Under the pieces are notes generated by a model, which saw nothing but the letters and a program-made list of their open reading frames with translations, did no database searches and was not told the origin of the DNA. Position numbers and translations under genes: made by a program. From Sphagnum compactum (taxonomy: Eukaryota; Bryophyta; Sphagnopsida; Sphagnales), in the NCBI GenBank assembly GCA_965153455.1, contig OZ234501.1, positions 13,702,001 to 13,766,000 of the forward strand: a DNA stretch of 64,000 nucleotides, read 5' to 3'. Position 1 is the first letter of the stretch. Every line of letters starts with the position of its first letter. This document shows, piece by piece, positions 1 to 13,980 of this stretch.

Positions 1-1607
1 CATGTTTGCTGCTGAGGAATTTGTGCATGACTTTTTATTAAATAGTCCCGTGCGCACTTTGGATCCTAAAGAAGCCGATTGGTTTTATACGCCTGTGTAC
101 ACCACTTGTGATTTGACACCAAATGGACTTCCATTGCCTTTTCAAGTCCCCTCGTGTGATGCGGAGTGCAATTTATTATATTTCCATGTATTGGCCTTTT
201 TGTAATCAAACAGAGGGTGGAGATCATTTTTTTGTTGTACCCCATGATTTTGGTGCTTGTTTCCATTATCAGGTACTAGAAAAAAAAAATGCATAAATAA
301 ATTTGTGCAAACTTTGGAAATTGGAACTCTTAGGTTCATATCACAAAAATATGAATGAAAATTTCAAAAGTTGTCTTTTTTAACAACCATTTTTTATTCT
401 TTAAAACTACCTTTTTTCACATTGTTAATAGACTTGTTTTTGTTATGTTAGCAAAAAGAGAAGGATTACTTAATAAGGTTTTGCCAATCTTAACCAAGCT
501 TATGTTTTTCAAGCGTTTAGGAAGAAAATGCAATTGAGAGAGGAATATTGCCAGTGTTGAAACGTGCAACACTTGTTCAGACACTTGGACAAAATCATCA
601 TGTGTGCCTCAAGGAAGACTCAATTGTGATTCCACCATATGCCCCCTCAGAAAAAATGCAATCTCGATTTATTCCTCCTAGTACTCCAAGATCCATTTTT
701 GTTTACTTTCGTGGTCTTTTCTATGACACTGGCAATGATCCTGAAGGAGGTTATTATGCAAGGTAAGTAAGGAGAAAATTTATTCCCAACCCATACATAT
801 AATTAATTAGAATTTTAGCTTGCAAAGTAAAAAAACTTGATTGCATTTTGTTGTTTTTACAAAGTCTTGTGTTAATGAAATAAAAGCTTCAAGTTTGTCT
901 TGCACAAAACCCACAAAACAAGTATTGAATCTCATGTTAATGATGGTTTTCATGGTTGTTGAACTTGGCAAAGGTGTTGACCTACCTTGTTGCCTTGTGT
1001 TCATCAATATGATATGTGAAGGTTTTAACAAAGTTGTATTGTGAATTGGGATATCAAATTTGGTTATTAAAAGTTGGGTTTTTTTTGTATCAGGGGAGCA
1101 AGGGCAGCAGTATGGGAAAATTTCAAGGATAACCCACTATTTGATATCTCCACTCAACACACATCAACATATTATGAAGACATGCAAAGAGCAATCTTTT
1201 GTCTTTGTCCACTTGGTTGGGCACCATGGAGTCCTCGACTTGTAGAAGGTGTAATGTTTGGTTGCATCCCTGTGATCATCGCAGATGACATTGTGCTCCC
1301 ATTTGCTGATGCCATTCCTTGGGAAAACATTGGTGTGTTTATTCCAGAGAAAGAAGTTCCTAATTTGGACAAAATTTTATCTTTGATTAGCCTTGAACAA
1401 GTCCTTGAGAAGCAAAAGTTGCTTGCAAATCCTGCAATCAAACAAGCCATGCTTTTCTCACAACCTACATTGCCTGGAGATGCATTCCACCAAATTTTAA
1501 ATGGTTTGGCACGCAAACTACCGCATGATCCCCACATCTACCTACAACCAGGCCAAAGGGTGCTCGATTGGACTAAAGGTCATAAAAAAGACTTAAAACC
1601 ATGGTAG
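1..1607 (+). CDS. IRX10-like: IRX10/IRX10L-type xylan glycosyltransferase (GT47, exostosin family), 5'-truncated by window, probable frameshift
   Basis: Three exons are visible: 1-272, 521-762 and 1094-1607 (stop TAG), joined by GT-AG introns; the 5' exons lie outside the window. The last exon encodes a typical exostosin C-terminus: DMQRAIFCLCPLGWAPWSPR, then FGCIPVIIADDIVLPFADAI, ending LKPW. Middle exons carry TPRSIFVYFRGLFYD and NDPEGGYYAR. IRX10 proteins are Golgi beta-1,4-xylosyltransferases that extend the xylan backbone; family members are a little over 400 residues, so about 340 are here. Odd: in exon 1 the frame is good to about position 149 (TPVYTTCDLTPNGLPLPF), then the family-like sequence (MRSAI, TEGGDHFFVVPHDFGACFHY) continues one frame later from position 150, at a CCCC run. 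This is either a 1-nt insertion making a pseudogene or an assembly error. Several normally invariant residues near the break also differ, which fits relaxed constraint. Identity is secure; functionality is doubtful. Confidence 0.88.
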
Positions 1608-3550
1608 TTGTTGATATATGCATTACTTATTGTCATTGATTAAATATTTCTTTACTTTGCAACGATTTCTCTAAATTCTCCATACATGATGAACTTTTAA
1701 ACCCTTCTTTTTGAGATGTTTACAAGGGTAGTTAGGTGTTCAAGAAAAGTGGAATTAAATATAAAATCTTGGCACCATGATGTTGTCTCCTTGCATGCTT
1801 AAGCAACAAGGTTCATGACAAGTAAAAATAGTTCATTGTTAATGTCCTTTTCTGATGTTCGAAATGGCATTCTAGATTTTGCTAACAATAGGCATCTTAT
1901 TACATGAAATGAGTATGTACATATGATGATCATGATTGATTTGAGGATTTGTTTATAGTATTTTGAAAAACTCCCTGTTCGTGAATGTGTGTAGACCATG
2001 GTTTTGACTATCCACCACCTACTTTGTAATGGTTTGCAATTTTGTAATATGGTTTTGTTTTGTGTCAAGTTGGAACATCCATGTTGTAGGTAGAACATTC
2101 GACAATTGGGTGTGTCATAAATTCTTCAACTATTATAAAGATTTTAGAAACCATCTTGTGGTATACACAATAAATTTGGTTGAAGGATTTTAATAATTAA
2201 ATAAGATTATTATAAAATGAAAAGAGGGTTTTTGCATCTTTAAAAGTGATGGAACAAATATGAATGTAGAAAATATAAGCTCAATAGATTTATAAAAATT
2301 GTAACGAATTTTAAAAAAAACATTATTGGGTAAAAAGAGATGGTTGTTTGAATGATAACATATGAATGAAAAAGAAAAATTTAAAAATGAGGGTTAGACA
2401 TTTGTAACCCGTTTGTTTGTTTGAATTTGTTTACATGCAACAAGTCCACCAATGTTTTATCATTTATCAACGAACTTTTGACAACATGCACATCATTAGA
2501 TGCAAAATCCCTCAAGCAACTTGCATAAAAAAAGTTGTGTTAAATATATCTTTTTTGTGGATATATTAGTAGGTTTATACTTGATGCAACTACTATATAA
2601 AATGATTACTTAAATACATACCCCAACCAACTTATATATGTATGTGTGTATAAGTTCACACATATTCTTATTATTAGGTATCCAAATGAAAAGGGGGACA
2701 TACTCTTCAAGTCACCAATGATATTGTAATACTTTGGGCATTTCCACACATGTTTGTCAAATATTTAATTAATTTTGAGGATTCCATTTTGAGAAATTAT
2801 ATATTCCCAAATATTCCCTCAATTTTATTTTTTTCCTTGAGAAAAAATATTTATGATTAAAAAAATGGTTAATGTTGAACTGGCCTAGTTATTATAATAA
2901 ATGGAAGTCTTTGGGTTGGGATACAAAATAGTTGGTGGTAACTATAATAATTACTTGGTGTTTGCCCTATAGTACATTTAAACCTCTAATATACAAATAA
3001 ATACTCACAAATAGTTTTATTCCCCTTGCATATGTAATTTTTCATTACAATAATACTTGGAACATGTTGCAATTTTAGAAATAATTTTGAACAATTTTGT
3101 GATGATATACCCTCAAAAAATGTTTGTTAATTTTTTTACTTTTTGTTTGCAAGTTTTGTGATGTTGCTAAACTAGTGATCATTAACAAGACAAAACAGGT
3201 TTTGAGAATAAATTTTTTTGAGATTTTTTTAATATTGTGACTATTACTAGAGCTTTTAGTAGAAATCTAGTGATTATTTTTATTTTTGAAATTTAAAATT
3301 CTTAGGTCATTTAAAGAAAATTCCTTTGTTGATGTTGCAAGGAACTTTTATTCTTGCAAAATGGCAAAGTTTGCCATAAAAGAAAAACATTGGCCTCAAG
3401 GTAAGGTTATGAATGTTTTCATATAATTAATCTTTAATGCAAAGGATGTACTTGAAATTTGTTGGAATTTTACACATGGTTAAAGATGTTTGATGTTGAA
3501 TATACCATGGGGGTTAGGTAAAATCAAATCACAGGCACTATCATTCCATG
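1608..3550. other. AT-rich intergenic DNA, no gene seen
   Basis: No frame of more than about 100 codons with family-like composition was seen on either strand. The first part should contain the 3' UTR of the xylosyltransferase gene. Homopolymer runs and short AT-rich words dominate. Nothing else is supportable. Confidence 0.6.
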
Positions 3551-3559
3551 GATCCTTTA

Positions 3560-4140
3560 CAAAAAAGGGTGAAGGATAAGATACATTAGGTATCCTATTT
3601 AATCGAAGAGGACCCTAGGTGGACTAAATAGCTTAGGTATCTTTCAAATACCGTAGGTAGCCTAAAGAACACCTTGATAGGTTTTAGGTAGCATAACAAT
3701 CCTTAAGTAGCCCTTAAGTAGCCTATAAAGTAGCTTGGGCCCCTAGATAGTCCCTACCTAGCTTTTAAATACACTAAACAACCTATGTAGGCCATAGGTT
3801 ACCTTTATACAATTTAAATAACCTAGGCAACCCCTAGGTAAGCCCTTAATTAATCTATGTAGCTTTTAAGTAGCTTAAACAACCTAGGTAACTTTAAGTA
3901 GCCCTTCAATAGCCTAGGGACCTTAAGCGAACCCTTGATAACCCCTAATTAACCCCTAAGTACATAGCTTAAATAACCTTAGATACCTTATGTAGCTTAA
4001 ACAACCTTAGGTACCTTAGGTAGCTTAAACAACTCTTAGGTAGCTTAGGTAGCATGGGGATCACATAGGTAACCCCTAAGTAACCTAAGTAGCCTTAAGA
4101 TAGGTCATTAGGTAATTTACATAACATACAGTAGATTGAA
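3560..4140. repeat. Degenerate short-period tract built on CCTAGGTAGC / TTAGGTA words
   Basis: For about 580 bp the sequence consists largely of overlapping variants of CCTAGGTAGC, CTTAAGTAGC and TTAGGTAACC with no fixed period. It is CTAG-rich and partly self-complementary. Looser CCTAGG/CTAG words continue to about 4480. The same vocabulary recurs near 11.7, 14.0 and 22.3 kb. No coding frame survives in it. Confidence 0.7.
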
Positions 4141-7100
4141 TAGGTCGTTTAAAAGGTGAAAAAAACTATTTATTAAAATGTGGTTCCGTTTCATATTATT
4201 TAAGAAAAAATTGGTGTGATGATAAACATTTTACACTTTAATGTGAAGGTAAGGGGATTAAATCTTTAATATTGCAACCTATTTACCTTGTTATAGTTAA
4301 GGAGTTTAGGTGCATATTTTGGCCGGAGTTGTCTAACTTAAACCATTTATATAGGTTGAGGTCAGTAGCCTAACCACCTAGCTCCCTAGTTCATGTGTTT
4401 TAGCTTAAGTGACCTAGGCTAATTAAGCACCTAGATTATAAACTAGGCAAGGCCATCTAGCCCTTGCTAGCTTACGTATACCACATGGTGCCATTTGTTC
4501 AACTTGGAGCTTGTCAAGTGTCACATTTCAATGGTAAAGTTTTTTAGGTGTTTCCAAGTTTCTAAAATTTAGCTATAAAATTAGTCACAAATGACCATGC
4601 CACATAAACACATGTCATCACAAATTTTAACCCTAAATGACCATATCGCTAGGTTAAATGTAAGTTGGATGAAAAGTGATTGTAAATTGCATGTGAATAT
4701 GATTGTCATTTTGACATGGTGCTACATAATGTCTTTTGCACCTAAAATTTTATGTGACTTGTCCAAGGCGACTAAAGGAATTTGTGATCACATGTGTCAC
4801 TTATAATTAAATTTTCATTTAAAAAAAAAATTAATTGCAAATTCCTTGTAATGCAATGAGTCGAAAGTTCCAAAGTTTAAGGGGAGATTTGCCAAGGCTT
4901 GAAAGAAGATGGTGAAGTTGGTAAAATAAAGGTGGAAAAGATTGCTTACCAATGATGTGAACTAGGGTGAAAGGCAATGTGAAAATGGGAGCAAGACAAG
5001 AAAGGATTTGGATATATGTGTTTAATATGGCACAAGGTCGTGTCATTGATGACTAACAAATGATCCTAAACATAAACATCTACATAACATGTGAATGGTA
5101 TTGCACAAATACATTAAATGTTATATTATCTATTGTTTTTATGATTGGTTACAAGTGCAATAAGCTTGGAAATGGGCCTTCATTATAAGTACACACATGC
5201 AGATTGCAAGACCCTAGTTTAAACCTTGGAAACAACGCATTTTTTACAACAAACTCCCAAAGTAGTTTTGCAAGTTTCAAATCATATGGGTTTTTTTTAG
5301 AGGCATCACAATGTGTCACATTTGGATAAAATGCAATGACCTTGTCTTTAACAAAGAACATTGGTGATAGGAAACCCATATGGGAAGCCCTACTTGATTA
5401 TGTTAATATAGATGGAACAAGATTTTAGCAATGATAGATTTCTTACCTTTTTCCAAATAAGAATATTTTAGTTCAGTTGGAGATGTGGGGAGTATAATTC
5501 CTTCTTTATATATAGATGATCTAGACATTAAGTGGTCCTATAACATGCCCAAGTTGGGTGATTTCATGTAGTTTTTGGTTCGTTTTTGGTTTCTTGTCAT
5601 GTGATCAAATGTTTGTTTGAATGTTGCACTAGCTTTTAGGTTGTGTTATTGTTATTTCTCTTCATAATGGAATACATTTCATTTGCACACAAAAAAATTG
5701 AGTTAATTGACCTTGTAAATATGCACATGACATAATGTTCATTAAGTAGGCCATAAAAGAAATATGATTGGTTTTGATTGATTGATTGATCACGATAAAT
5801 GTGGTGACATTTAGTAAATCCTCGCTTGACATTGTTCAAGATTTCAGGTTTATGGGTGAAAAAGGATAAATAATTCATACATTGTTTTAGATGCGATAAA
5901 CATTGGTATAGGCTCAAATATGAGGTGTCCATTGGGGTTTTTTTATTAGTTTTGTGATGTTGAAATGGTGTTCATCCATAAGACACTAATCAAATTTAGT
6001 TATAAATGAAATGTGAAGATAAAAAATCTAAGCATTTATTAATATTTTGCTACACACTAGAACTTAAAATAGAAATTAAAATTTTTTATATAAAAAAATC
6101 ATTTGGCATAGAAAACCCAACGACCAATTTTTTTGATATTAAAAAAATTTGCCTATTAACAATGTTTTGGCAAACAAAATGTTGAATGTGGATCTACCTC
6201 TCTTTAATATTTAATGTTGTTAGCAATACATTTCTACATCATTCATGGGTCTTTGTTCTATTCCATTAGCGTGAATATCATGTAAACATATTAACTAGGA
6301 CAACTTTCGTGTTGGAAAATTCTTACTTTGCGAATGCAAAACCAAAGAATAAAAAGAATTTTTGGAAATGTTCATCATAATTCATTAATCATCCATAAAA
6401 TCTTACAACAAGTTTATCTCCTCCTTCCTTTCATGTTCAACAAGCAATTCCTCTTCTCAATTTCCTAAATAAGCTTTGAAAATCCCCTAAATAATCCTAA
6501 AACTGAGTTATGGAACCCTCTATAGTCAATTGAAATGTCTTTTATACTAATTCCAAAAATAGTTACAACTACCTTACTGTTTGGCATGTTGACTTGCCAT
6601 ATTATCTATATCATTACTTCTTTGCCATATTGACATGTTGGACCTATTGACTTGCATAACATTGTTAATGTCATGTTAATTTCTCTTAAGTGTAGACTTT
6701 TTGACACATTGTTTTGTTATCTTGACATGTATTACACATTTCAACTTACTAAGCATACCGATTTGCCTACTAAGTTGCATTACTTGTTATTTTGCCTACT
6801 TCCCATGAACATTTCCCCTAACTACAAATGTTTTTGAAGGCAAAGGAAAAGTGAACCCTAATAACCCATAATGGATTATTTATTAATAATATCTACACAT
6901 ATTTTAAACTTAAGCCATAACTAATATTATATCTCTAGTAACCAATTTTGATGTTACACAACTTTTAGAACCAATTTCAAATGCATCTTGGGTGATCCTT
7001 TCAAGGTACTTAAAGTTAGGAATACACACAAAACTGACTTTATAGATGTGGTGAGAATCAATTACACAATCAGAGAGCATATTTCAATCATACCAACTTT

Positions 7101-8630
7101 GGTTAATGGAGAAATTCATGAAGTCACCTTGTCTTTGACCCTGAATTTATCCTTTATCCCTAGTTCATCCCAAATGAGGGTTATCCAGAAAGTGGGCAAA
7201 TGTGTTTTTTAAAAAGCAATACCAAAGATGAATTATATTTAAAGGTCGAGACCAAAAGAAATTAAAAATTACACAACACTAAAAAATAGTGAAAGCACAA
7301 TACACTAGGATAACCAACACTGAAGGCATAGTGCTAGGGCAAACTAAAAACTTAGCATGAAACTCCTTTTCCAAAAAGAATTCAAAGCTTTATTGTATGT
7401 CAGTGTATTTTTTTGTGTGAGCTTTGTATCTCAACCTGTGTTTCTTCTGACCCTATGTTTGAGCAACTTTACAAAGATCTCTCATATGTCAAGATGCTTT
7501 CTCTACAGAAGCCTCTGAGGTAGACAGAGAAAGAAATGCCTTATTCAGCATCCTTGATAGACACTCTTCACCAATAGTCTATTCCCCTTAATTAGGGTGG
7601 GCTCTATACAAATCATTTCAATGAGATTTAAACCATTGTAATGCAATTGCAAGGGGACTGAGAGAGCACCTCCAACAATACTCAGTGTGTACACTGCAAA
7701 AATATTTCTCCGGTCCCAAGTTTAGTTATTTACTTTTTTCCAACCCCAATGATAGAACTAAAAGTGGAACTGCAAATAGGTGGGAGACTACTAAGAGCAA
7801 AGCACCTGGACCAATCATTATAATCGACAAATCAAAAACAGGGACTGTAGTCAGATCATATTTATTACACTCTTCTGGGGCAGGTGTTAGACTCTGCTGT
7901 GCCTTTTATCGGCCTCAGCAAAGTGTGCAAAAATGTTGGGCCAAAACCATTTTGTTGAAACAAACTGGCATGTTTGGACTTTTCTTCATCCAATATTAAC
8001 TTAATTTGCTGTGTTCCATCTATGGAGTTGCTCTAACAGGGGATGGAAATTAGAGGGGAAATGTTCTGGAGGGGGCAATGGCCATGTACAGACCATTCCT
8101 CCTTTGCCACATTATTCTAGGTCAAACTTGTTCTTTCAAGCTAACCACAGCCTATCCACAGGCATGCATATGGAGTTGTTATTGAAGACTCCCATAAACA
8201 TGCACACACTCAGCCTAGAGATATTTTAAAGGATTTTCTGATGTAGCCAAACTGGCAGTGGTCAGGAAATTAATTTAGCCAAATTTGGATACATATTAGA
8301 TATGCAAGTAAAAAAAAGAATGCTTCTATATTCTTGGCTACCTACTGGAACTTATTACAAAAATCTGGTGAATTTGGGCCTTTTTTTTAATAAATTTTGT
8401 GTAGGTTGAAATCATATATTTCAGGTCAAAATTTCGCAAAATTTCAACAATAGAAGAAATATTGACTCAGCTGTGTATTTTATTGCATCCAAATTCCCGA
8501 TGGCAACAACAGCATATGGATGGGTGAGTATCAGTGATTTTTTGGGGGGGGCTAAACTTCACCATTTATCTTTTTTAAAAATCAAAAGCAACATGGTCAA
8601 GTGAACTTTTTCAAAAAATTCCCAAAAAAT
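4141..8630. other. AT-rich intergenic DNA, no gene supported
   Basis: Only short frames occur (each at most about 104 codons), none with a recognisable domain. The stretch 7560-8300 is less AT-rich and might be an old gene or transposon relic, but I could not match it. The last few hundred bases contain diverged copies of a dispersed repeat also present near 22.6-23.1 kb. Confidence 0.55.
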
Positions 8631-8639
8631 CACCTCAAG

Positions 8640-8812
8640 TTTTGGAGGAATTTTTCTTTGAAACGGTCAAGGAGGATTTGCCCAGATTTCTGGCTTTCTT
8701 CTTTTGAAATTGCCATATTTAGCCAATAGGTTCTAGTGGTTTGCCAACATGTAATAGGATTCCTAATTTTTTTATTTCTTTATTTGTCTTGTAGCTAGAT
8801 TTGGCAAAATTC
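8640..8812 (+). repeat. Dispersed repeat, copy 1 (inverted relative to the copy at 22.8-23.0 kb)
   Basis: The stretch running from the CCCAGATTTCTGG region through ATTGCCATATTTAGC and AATAGGATTCCTA to the TTGTCTTGTAG region matches, as reverse complement and with scattered mismatches and small indels, the segment at about 22790-23010. This is an old transposon-type repeat without coding capacity. Confidence 0.65.
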
Positions 8813-8999
8813 TCTTTTTTTCTGATGGACAATATTGGAGAAACATCAAAAAATTGAAAAAAAAAACGAAGACTAGTAAATATTTTTCTTTTTTATGATG
8901 TGTTACAAACTGCTGAGATGCCTCACTCATAATAGAAAAAGAGGAGGAAAATAGGTGTAGGTATTTAGTATTGTTTCTCAACTACATGAGATATGAATT

Positions 9000-11690
9000 G
9001 GATTTGTGAAAACATTCATATGAATACAGAATTATCATATTATTTTTTGTGTGCCCTTTGTCACAATCTACATAAGTAGATTCACAAATGCTCTATTATC
9101 ATGCTATTTGGAGCCCTCTTCTTGTGGTGTAATGAATGACCTCGTTCTTCACCCTTTGGTGTGCTAAGTACCCTACCCTACCCTACATACAACTCATGTT
9201 GGACACTTCTTTGCCAAATGTTGATTGTGTTTTGGAGTTGGGCCATTTCAAATCTAATTTTCTATAATTTCAACATAGGAGAAACAACAATGCAAATTAC
9301 ACCTTTTGTTGTGTATTTTTCATAAATAATCCAATGCTTGGGACAATAAATATTTTTTTCACAAGTTGGGAGTTGGTTTCTCAACAATTTCGACAAATAT
9401 CAATAAAACTTTTCCCTTTTTAAAACTAGACCTTTTGTGAATTATTTTGTGGTGAACACAAGGCGTACATATGGTACTATATGGTGTCACTGACCTCGGT
9501 TTTGGAAGTCCATGCACCTATGACAAAGTTGTCATCATGTGGGCATAAGTCCGGCTAATCCTTAAAGAAATATCATTTAACTATGGTTGCATTGGTTTTG
9601 GTGAATTTTTTTGGTCAAAATATTGCAATGAAAGTTTCGGACTATGAAACCCATCATATCTTGTTTTCATCATGATGCATCCACTTTCTGTTATGGATGT
9701 AAAGTTACATTAGTGATCCATATGCAGATACGATGTGTCATGATGCATCCACATGCCGAGCAAGTTGTGGATGTAAAGTGATGCGTAAAAGTTTAAAACA
9801 GTCAGTAGGCAGTTTTAGTATGTGACATAACTTGGGCATGGATATCCAATGAGGAAGAGACATGTCAGCTAGACAGCCCTAAAAAGCTGGTTATGTAATG
9901 CATTTTCATTTGTCCATTTAAACTAGCAAGTGAAACCATCGTCTGCTAAGGGGCTTTTTTTTTCTGGCCTTGCCTACCAATGTGTTTAGATTCATTATAG
10001 AGTATAGTAGCTTAAGGGATTTTGGCCCCTAGGTAATAATATAATAGGTCTATCTTTATATGAGGATTTTTGAAAGATGATATATTTTGGCTTGTATTGA
10101 AAAAAATTGAGATTAGTTATAATAGAGTTATAATATCTTGAAAGATTTTGGTTTCTTTTAGAGAATTTTTTTGAACATAATATTTTTGCATGGTGAAATG
10201 TTTGAGTTTCCATAATTCTTCTTTTGCATTAAGGTATTTTTTAATGTAAATGGTGAGGCCATAGTGTGACATACCCGTTGCTTCAATTTTGTCAAGCAGG
10301 TGGACTGGCCATCATGCACAAGAAGAGCGAGTCAAATAGTAAAGTAGATTCTCTTAAAGAATCCTGCCTAGCTTTGGCAACCTAATAAGAAGTCATTGTC
10401 TAAATATGGTGACAATGTGACTCTTTTTCCCTCAAAATATGGCAACTTTTGCATTTTTTTTCAATTTTTTTTGGGGCCACCACAGCCCCAAAATTTGCCA
10501 AAAAAAGAAACACTGTCAACATTGAATACAATACTAATCATTTTGAGGTTTTCAAGTTTTTATAAGGTTATGCTTTTGGCGGTGTTATCCCCAAAAATGG
10601 TGACTCACTTCCATTCCACAACCACCTTAAACGTCAATCATTCCAAAGCATTTTACAAAAGCTCATGTCTCTCCAAGAACTGGAATTGATGAAATGTAAA
10701 CTTTATATGACTATTTATACCCTCCTTGTTTAAAGTTTACATATAAAGTTTACTTTCCATTGATTCTACCGTTGCTTATTAACCATGTTTGCTTTGAAGC
10801 ATTGCCTTACCAACCAAATATTTTGTAAGTGCTAGAAATATTGCAAAGGAGGTTTTTATTGTCCTTAATCTTTTGGGTGTAGGCACTAGATATTGTTGCT
10901 ACATTTTGGAGGATTTCATAAGCAGATTTTATTATTATGTCTAGTGGTTTGTTATAATCTTACTTTCCATTACTAAGTCAAGGAAGTGTGATAGTGATGG
11001 AGCTTTGGAAGAGAGAGTGTGATAGCTCCATGTATCTCTTATTCTTCCTAAGTGGGGTGTAGATGTGTGGCATTATCTCTTGATAATTGTGTAGTATGTT
11101 TTTCCTAGTAAACTTTGTTTTTGGGTTTTTTTGGTTTGTTTTGTGTTGATTTTCTTTTCAAGTTTAGAATGTGGTGGTTAAGGTTGTAAATTGGAATGTT
11201 GTAAAGAAGGTGGTGCTTGTAGGAGGTCGACCTTTTATAGTTGAGAGTGATAAGGGTCATAAGTAGGAAATGGCCATTTTGTAGTTGGTCATTGTGATTA
11301 ATTTTTATTCGTATGTGACATTTCCAACTAAAATCTTCATAATCGTGTTGGACAAATCACATGTGACACAAATGTGACACAAGGAATTTTAGATGAAAGA
11401 AAAAAATCAATGAAATACATTTTCATCTTTTGATTGACTATATACATATTGTTATTTGCAACTATAATGCGACTTTGTTGATGAAAAATGGGAACAAATC
11501 ATGTGTTGTCACATGTCCCAACTTTTAGTAATTTCAAAAAATTTACTATAATTTTGAAATAATCTAAGATGTTTAATTTTTATTCTTGGATGGTTTTAGA
11601 TTGTGACACGTGGTGCAATAAAAATTTACCACATGACATATACATTAGATTTGTCCAAAATAAATTTAAATCAATATTTAGGTATGTAAA
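9000..11690. other. AT-rich intergenic DNA, no gene seen
   Basis: No supportable gene. A local duplication is visible at 9665-9785, where CATGATGCATCCAC followed by GGATGTAAAGT occurs twice about 70 bp apart. A short CCCTA run lies near 9171-9186. Remaining frames are below 100 codons and unremarkable. Confidence 0.55.
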
Positions 11691-11895
11691 TCAAACTAAG
11701 TAAGTATGGAAGTAATACCTACTGCATGCCTACCCACCCACCTAGACTTACCTGCCTACCTAAAATAGATAAGTAAGTAGGTGGGATCTACATACCCATC
11801 TATTTATGTTAAATAGTTACTTAAATAGGACCTACTCACCTACTTCGGCTAAATACCTACTTAGGTAACTAGGGGTGTAGGTTAAGGAGGTACAT
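11690..11895. repeat. Short CTACCTA/TAGGTA-word tract
   Basis: About 200 bp rich in CTACC, TACCTAC and TAAGTAGGT words on both strands, resembling the tract at 3.56-4.14 kb. No fixed period and no coding frame. Confidence 0.5.
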
Positions 11896-13980
11896 AAGTT
11901 AAGTGTAAATACATGAATATTTTATATTTTGGCTTAAGTGTTTTTGATTGGCTCATTCGATACCCATGTTTTTTAATATGAAAATATAAAAAAACACCTT
12001 GCTTATATATTTTTAAAGATGATAATGAAAGACAAAACATATGGTACAAATGTTTTTGTTACAAATAGTCTGTGACAAAAAATGTTAAATCACAAGCTAC
12101 TTGCAACTAAAAAATTGATCCCATATTTTCATTTTCATTTTTTTTGTAAATTATATAATTAAATATGTAAGTGACCAAGTAATGTAAGTAAACTAGTCAC
12201 TAATTAATTAAGTAATAAACATGTTGATTAGTTAGTTTAATATGGACCAAAAACCAATTAATTATCCAATAAATTAACCAACTAACTAATTACTTATAGT
12301 AATAATCATAAATAATTCTTAATTGCATAATTACATCATTAAAAATTTAATTATATTATTATTTATTATTAAATGTGAATATATTAATTAAATCAATAAA
12401 AATGAATAATTTTCATTAGATTTCAACTATAGTGATATGTCAATTAATTTAATTCAATAGTAATGGGTAGTATTGACTAATAAATAATTATTAATTATTA
12501 ACTATAATATAAAATGAAAATTTTAAAAAATTTAATAATATAACTAGTAGGTAGCCTTAAATAACTACTTTATATGAATTATTCCCATCATTTTGCATTT
12601 TTATAGTTAATATAAATAGAGAAATAAATATTTTTCAGTAATAAAAAAATTAATTGAATTGTTATTGTAGCTAGTTGGCAGCCAAGGTGAATTATTTTAT
12701 TTTTATTCTTCAAACTATTATTTCATTTTCTATAGTTATTTATTAACTATTATAATAAATAATCAATATTTCTAATAAGTATATTTTTCCTTTGAAAGTA
12801 ATTTCTGCATTTATAAAAAAGTTTATTATATTTCCTTATTCACTATTAAAATATTAATTATTATGTAACAGGGTTTTTTTTGGTGAAGTATCACCAAATT
12901 TCTATTTGAAAAAAACCTCGGCTACAACTACAAAGTACGTTTTTGATTTAGGATCGCCTAAAATCGACAATAACTTTTTTTTTTGTGTAGGGTGTCACCA
13001 CGTTTATGTCTACCAACTGCAATTTTAAATTTTTTTTGAAATATTGAATCTATCTAAATCTACCTAGGGATGTTTGCCACCCTGATTCCATCAACAAATT
13101 GAAAAAAAAACATTGTTATGTAATAATAATAATAATAACTTGAATACCTATAATAATAAAAATGTAACTTGTAGCAAGCCTTGGTTAATTATTTTATTAT
13201 TATATATAATGTCATTTGCTATATATTATTAATTAATATAATAATTCTTTTACTTAACAAAAATTTAATTTTTAATATGCATATTAGTCCTTTGAAAATA
13301 ATTTTGGAATTTTTATTTTAAAAAATTTATGTTGGTTTAGAAATTATTTCAGTAATTATTATAAATAAATATTAAAATATTAAAATATATTTATGTTATT
13401 TTTGGAAATATTAACTAATTTGGGTTAAATATTTTGTTACTCGTATTTTTGTTGTTATGTGAATTTTTATAGCTATTGTAAATTTATTAATATCAATATT
13501 TAATAATAATAATAATTTTAGTAGGCATAATGGTTTTAAGTTCAATAATTATATATATATATATATTTCATGTAACCATAACATCAAGGCCATTTAATAT
13601 TAATATTGATCCTTGAATACACATGTAATATGGTTGTTTATATATAATCAAAGTATACATGATTTCTAAATTTTAGTATACCCAACTATACCCGTTCGAA
13701 TACAAGAAATACACCAACTTATTATATGTTTACTAGGTATATATATGTATGTCTACCTTCTAGTTCTTTTCCCTTTTAATTCACAAATTTTTAATGTTTC
13801 AAATTGTTTATTATTAAATAATTGAATGGTGTTCATGAAGAATTTTTTTTTGTCACATAATTTTATCCATGAAAACTTTTAGTCATGTAGTTATATCCAT
13901 GGTTACAAGAATATGACTAGGCTATGACTAGAATATGGTCACTACTCATATTTGTTCTAGTCAGAAATGTCAAGTTTTGG
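11896..13980. other. Extremely AT-rich region with simple repeats
   Basis: This stretch is dominated by TTAATTA, TTATTAT and TAATAA words, with a (TAA)n run near 13122-13137 and an (AT)n run near 13547-13566. Neither strand has an open frame worth reporting. It could act as a matrix-attachment-like or heterochromatic spacer, but nothing in the sequence proves this. Confidence 0.55.

Noticed and set aside
7685-7999. 104-codon plus-strand frame that vaguely recalls part of a NAC domain
   Set aside because: Only scattered residues agree (NR...W, FYRP) and the key WKATG block is absent; no neighbouring exons.
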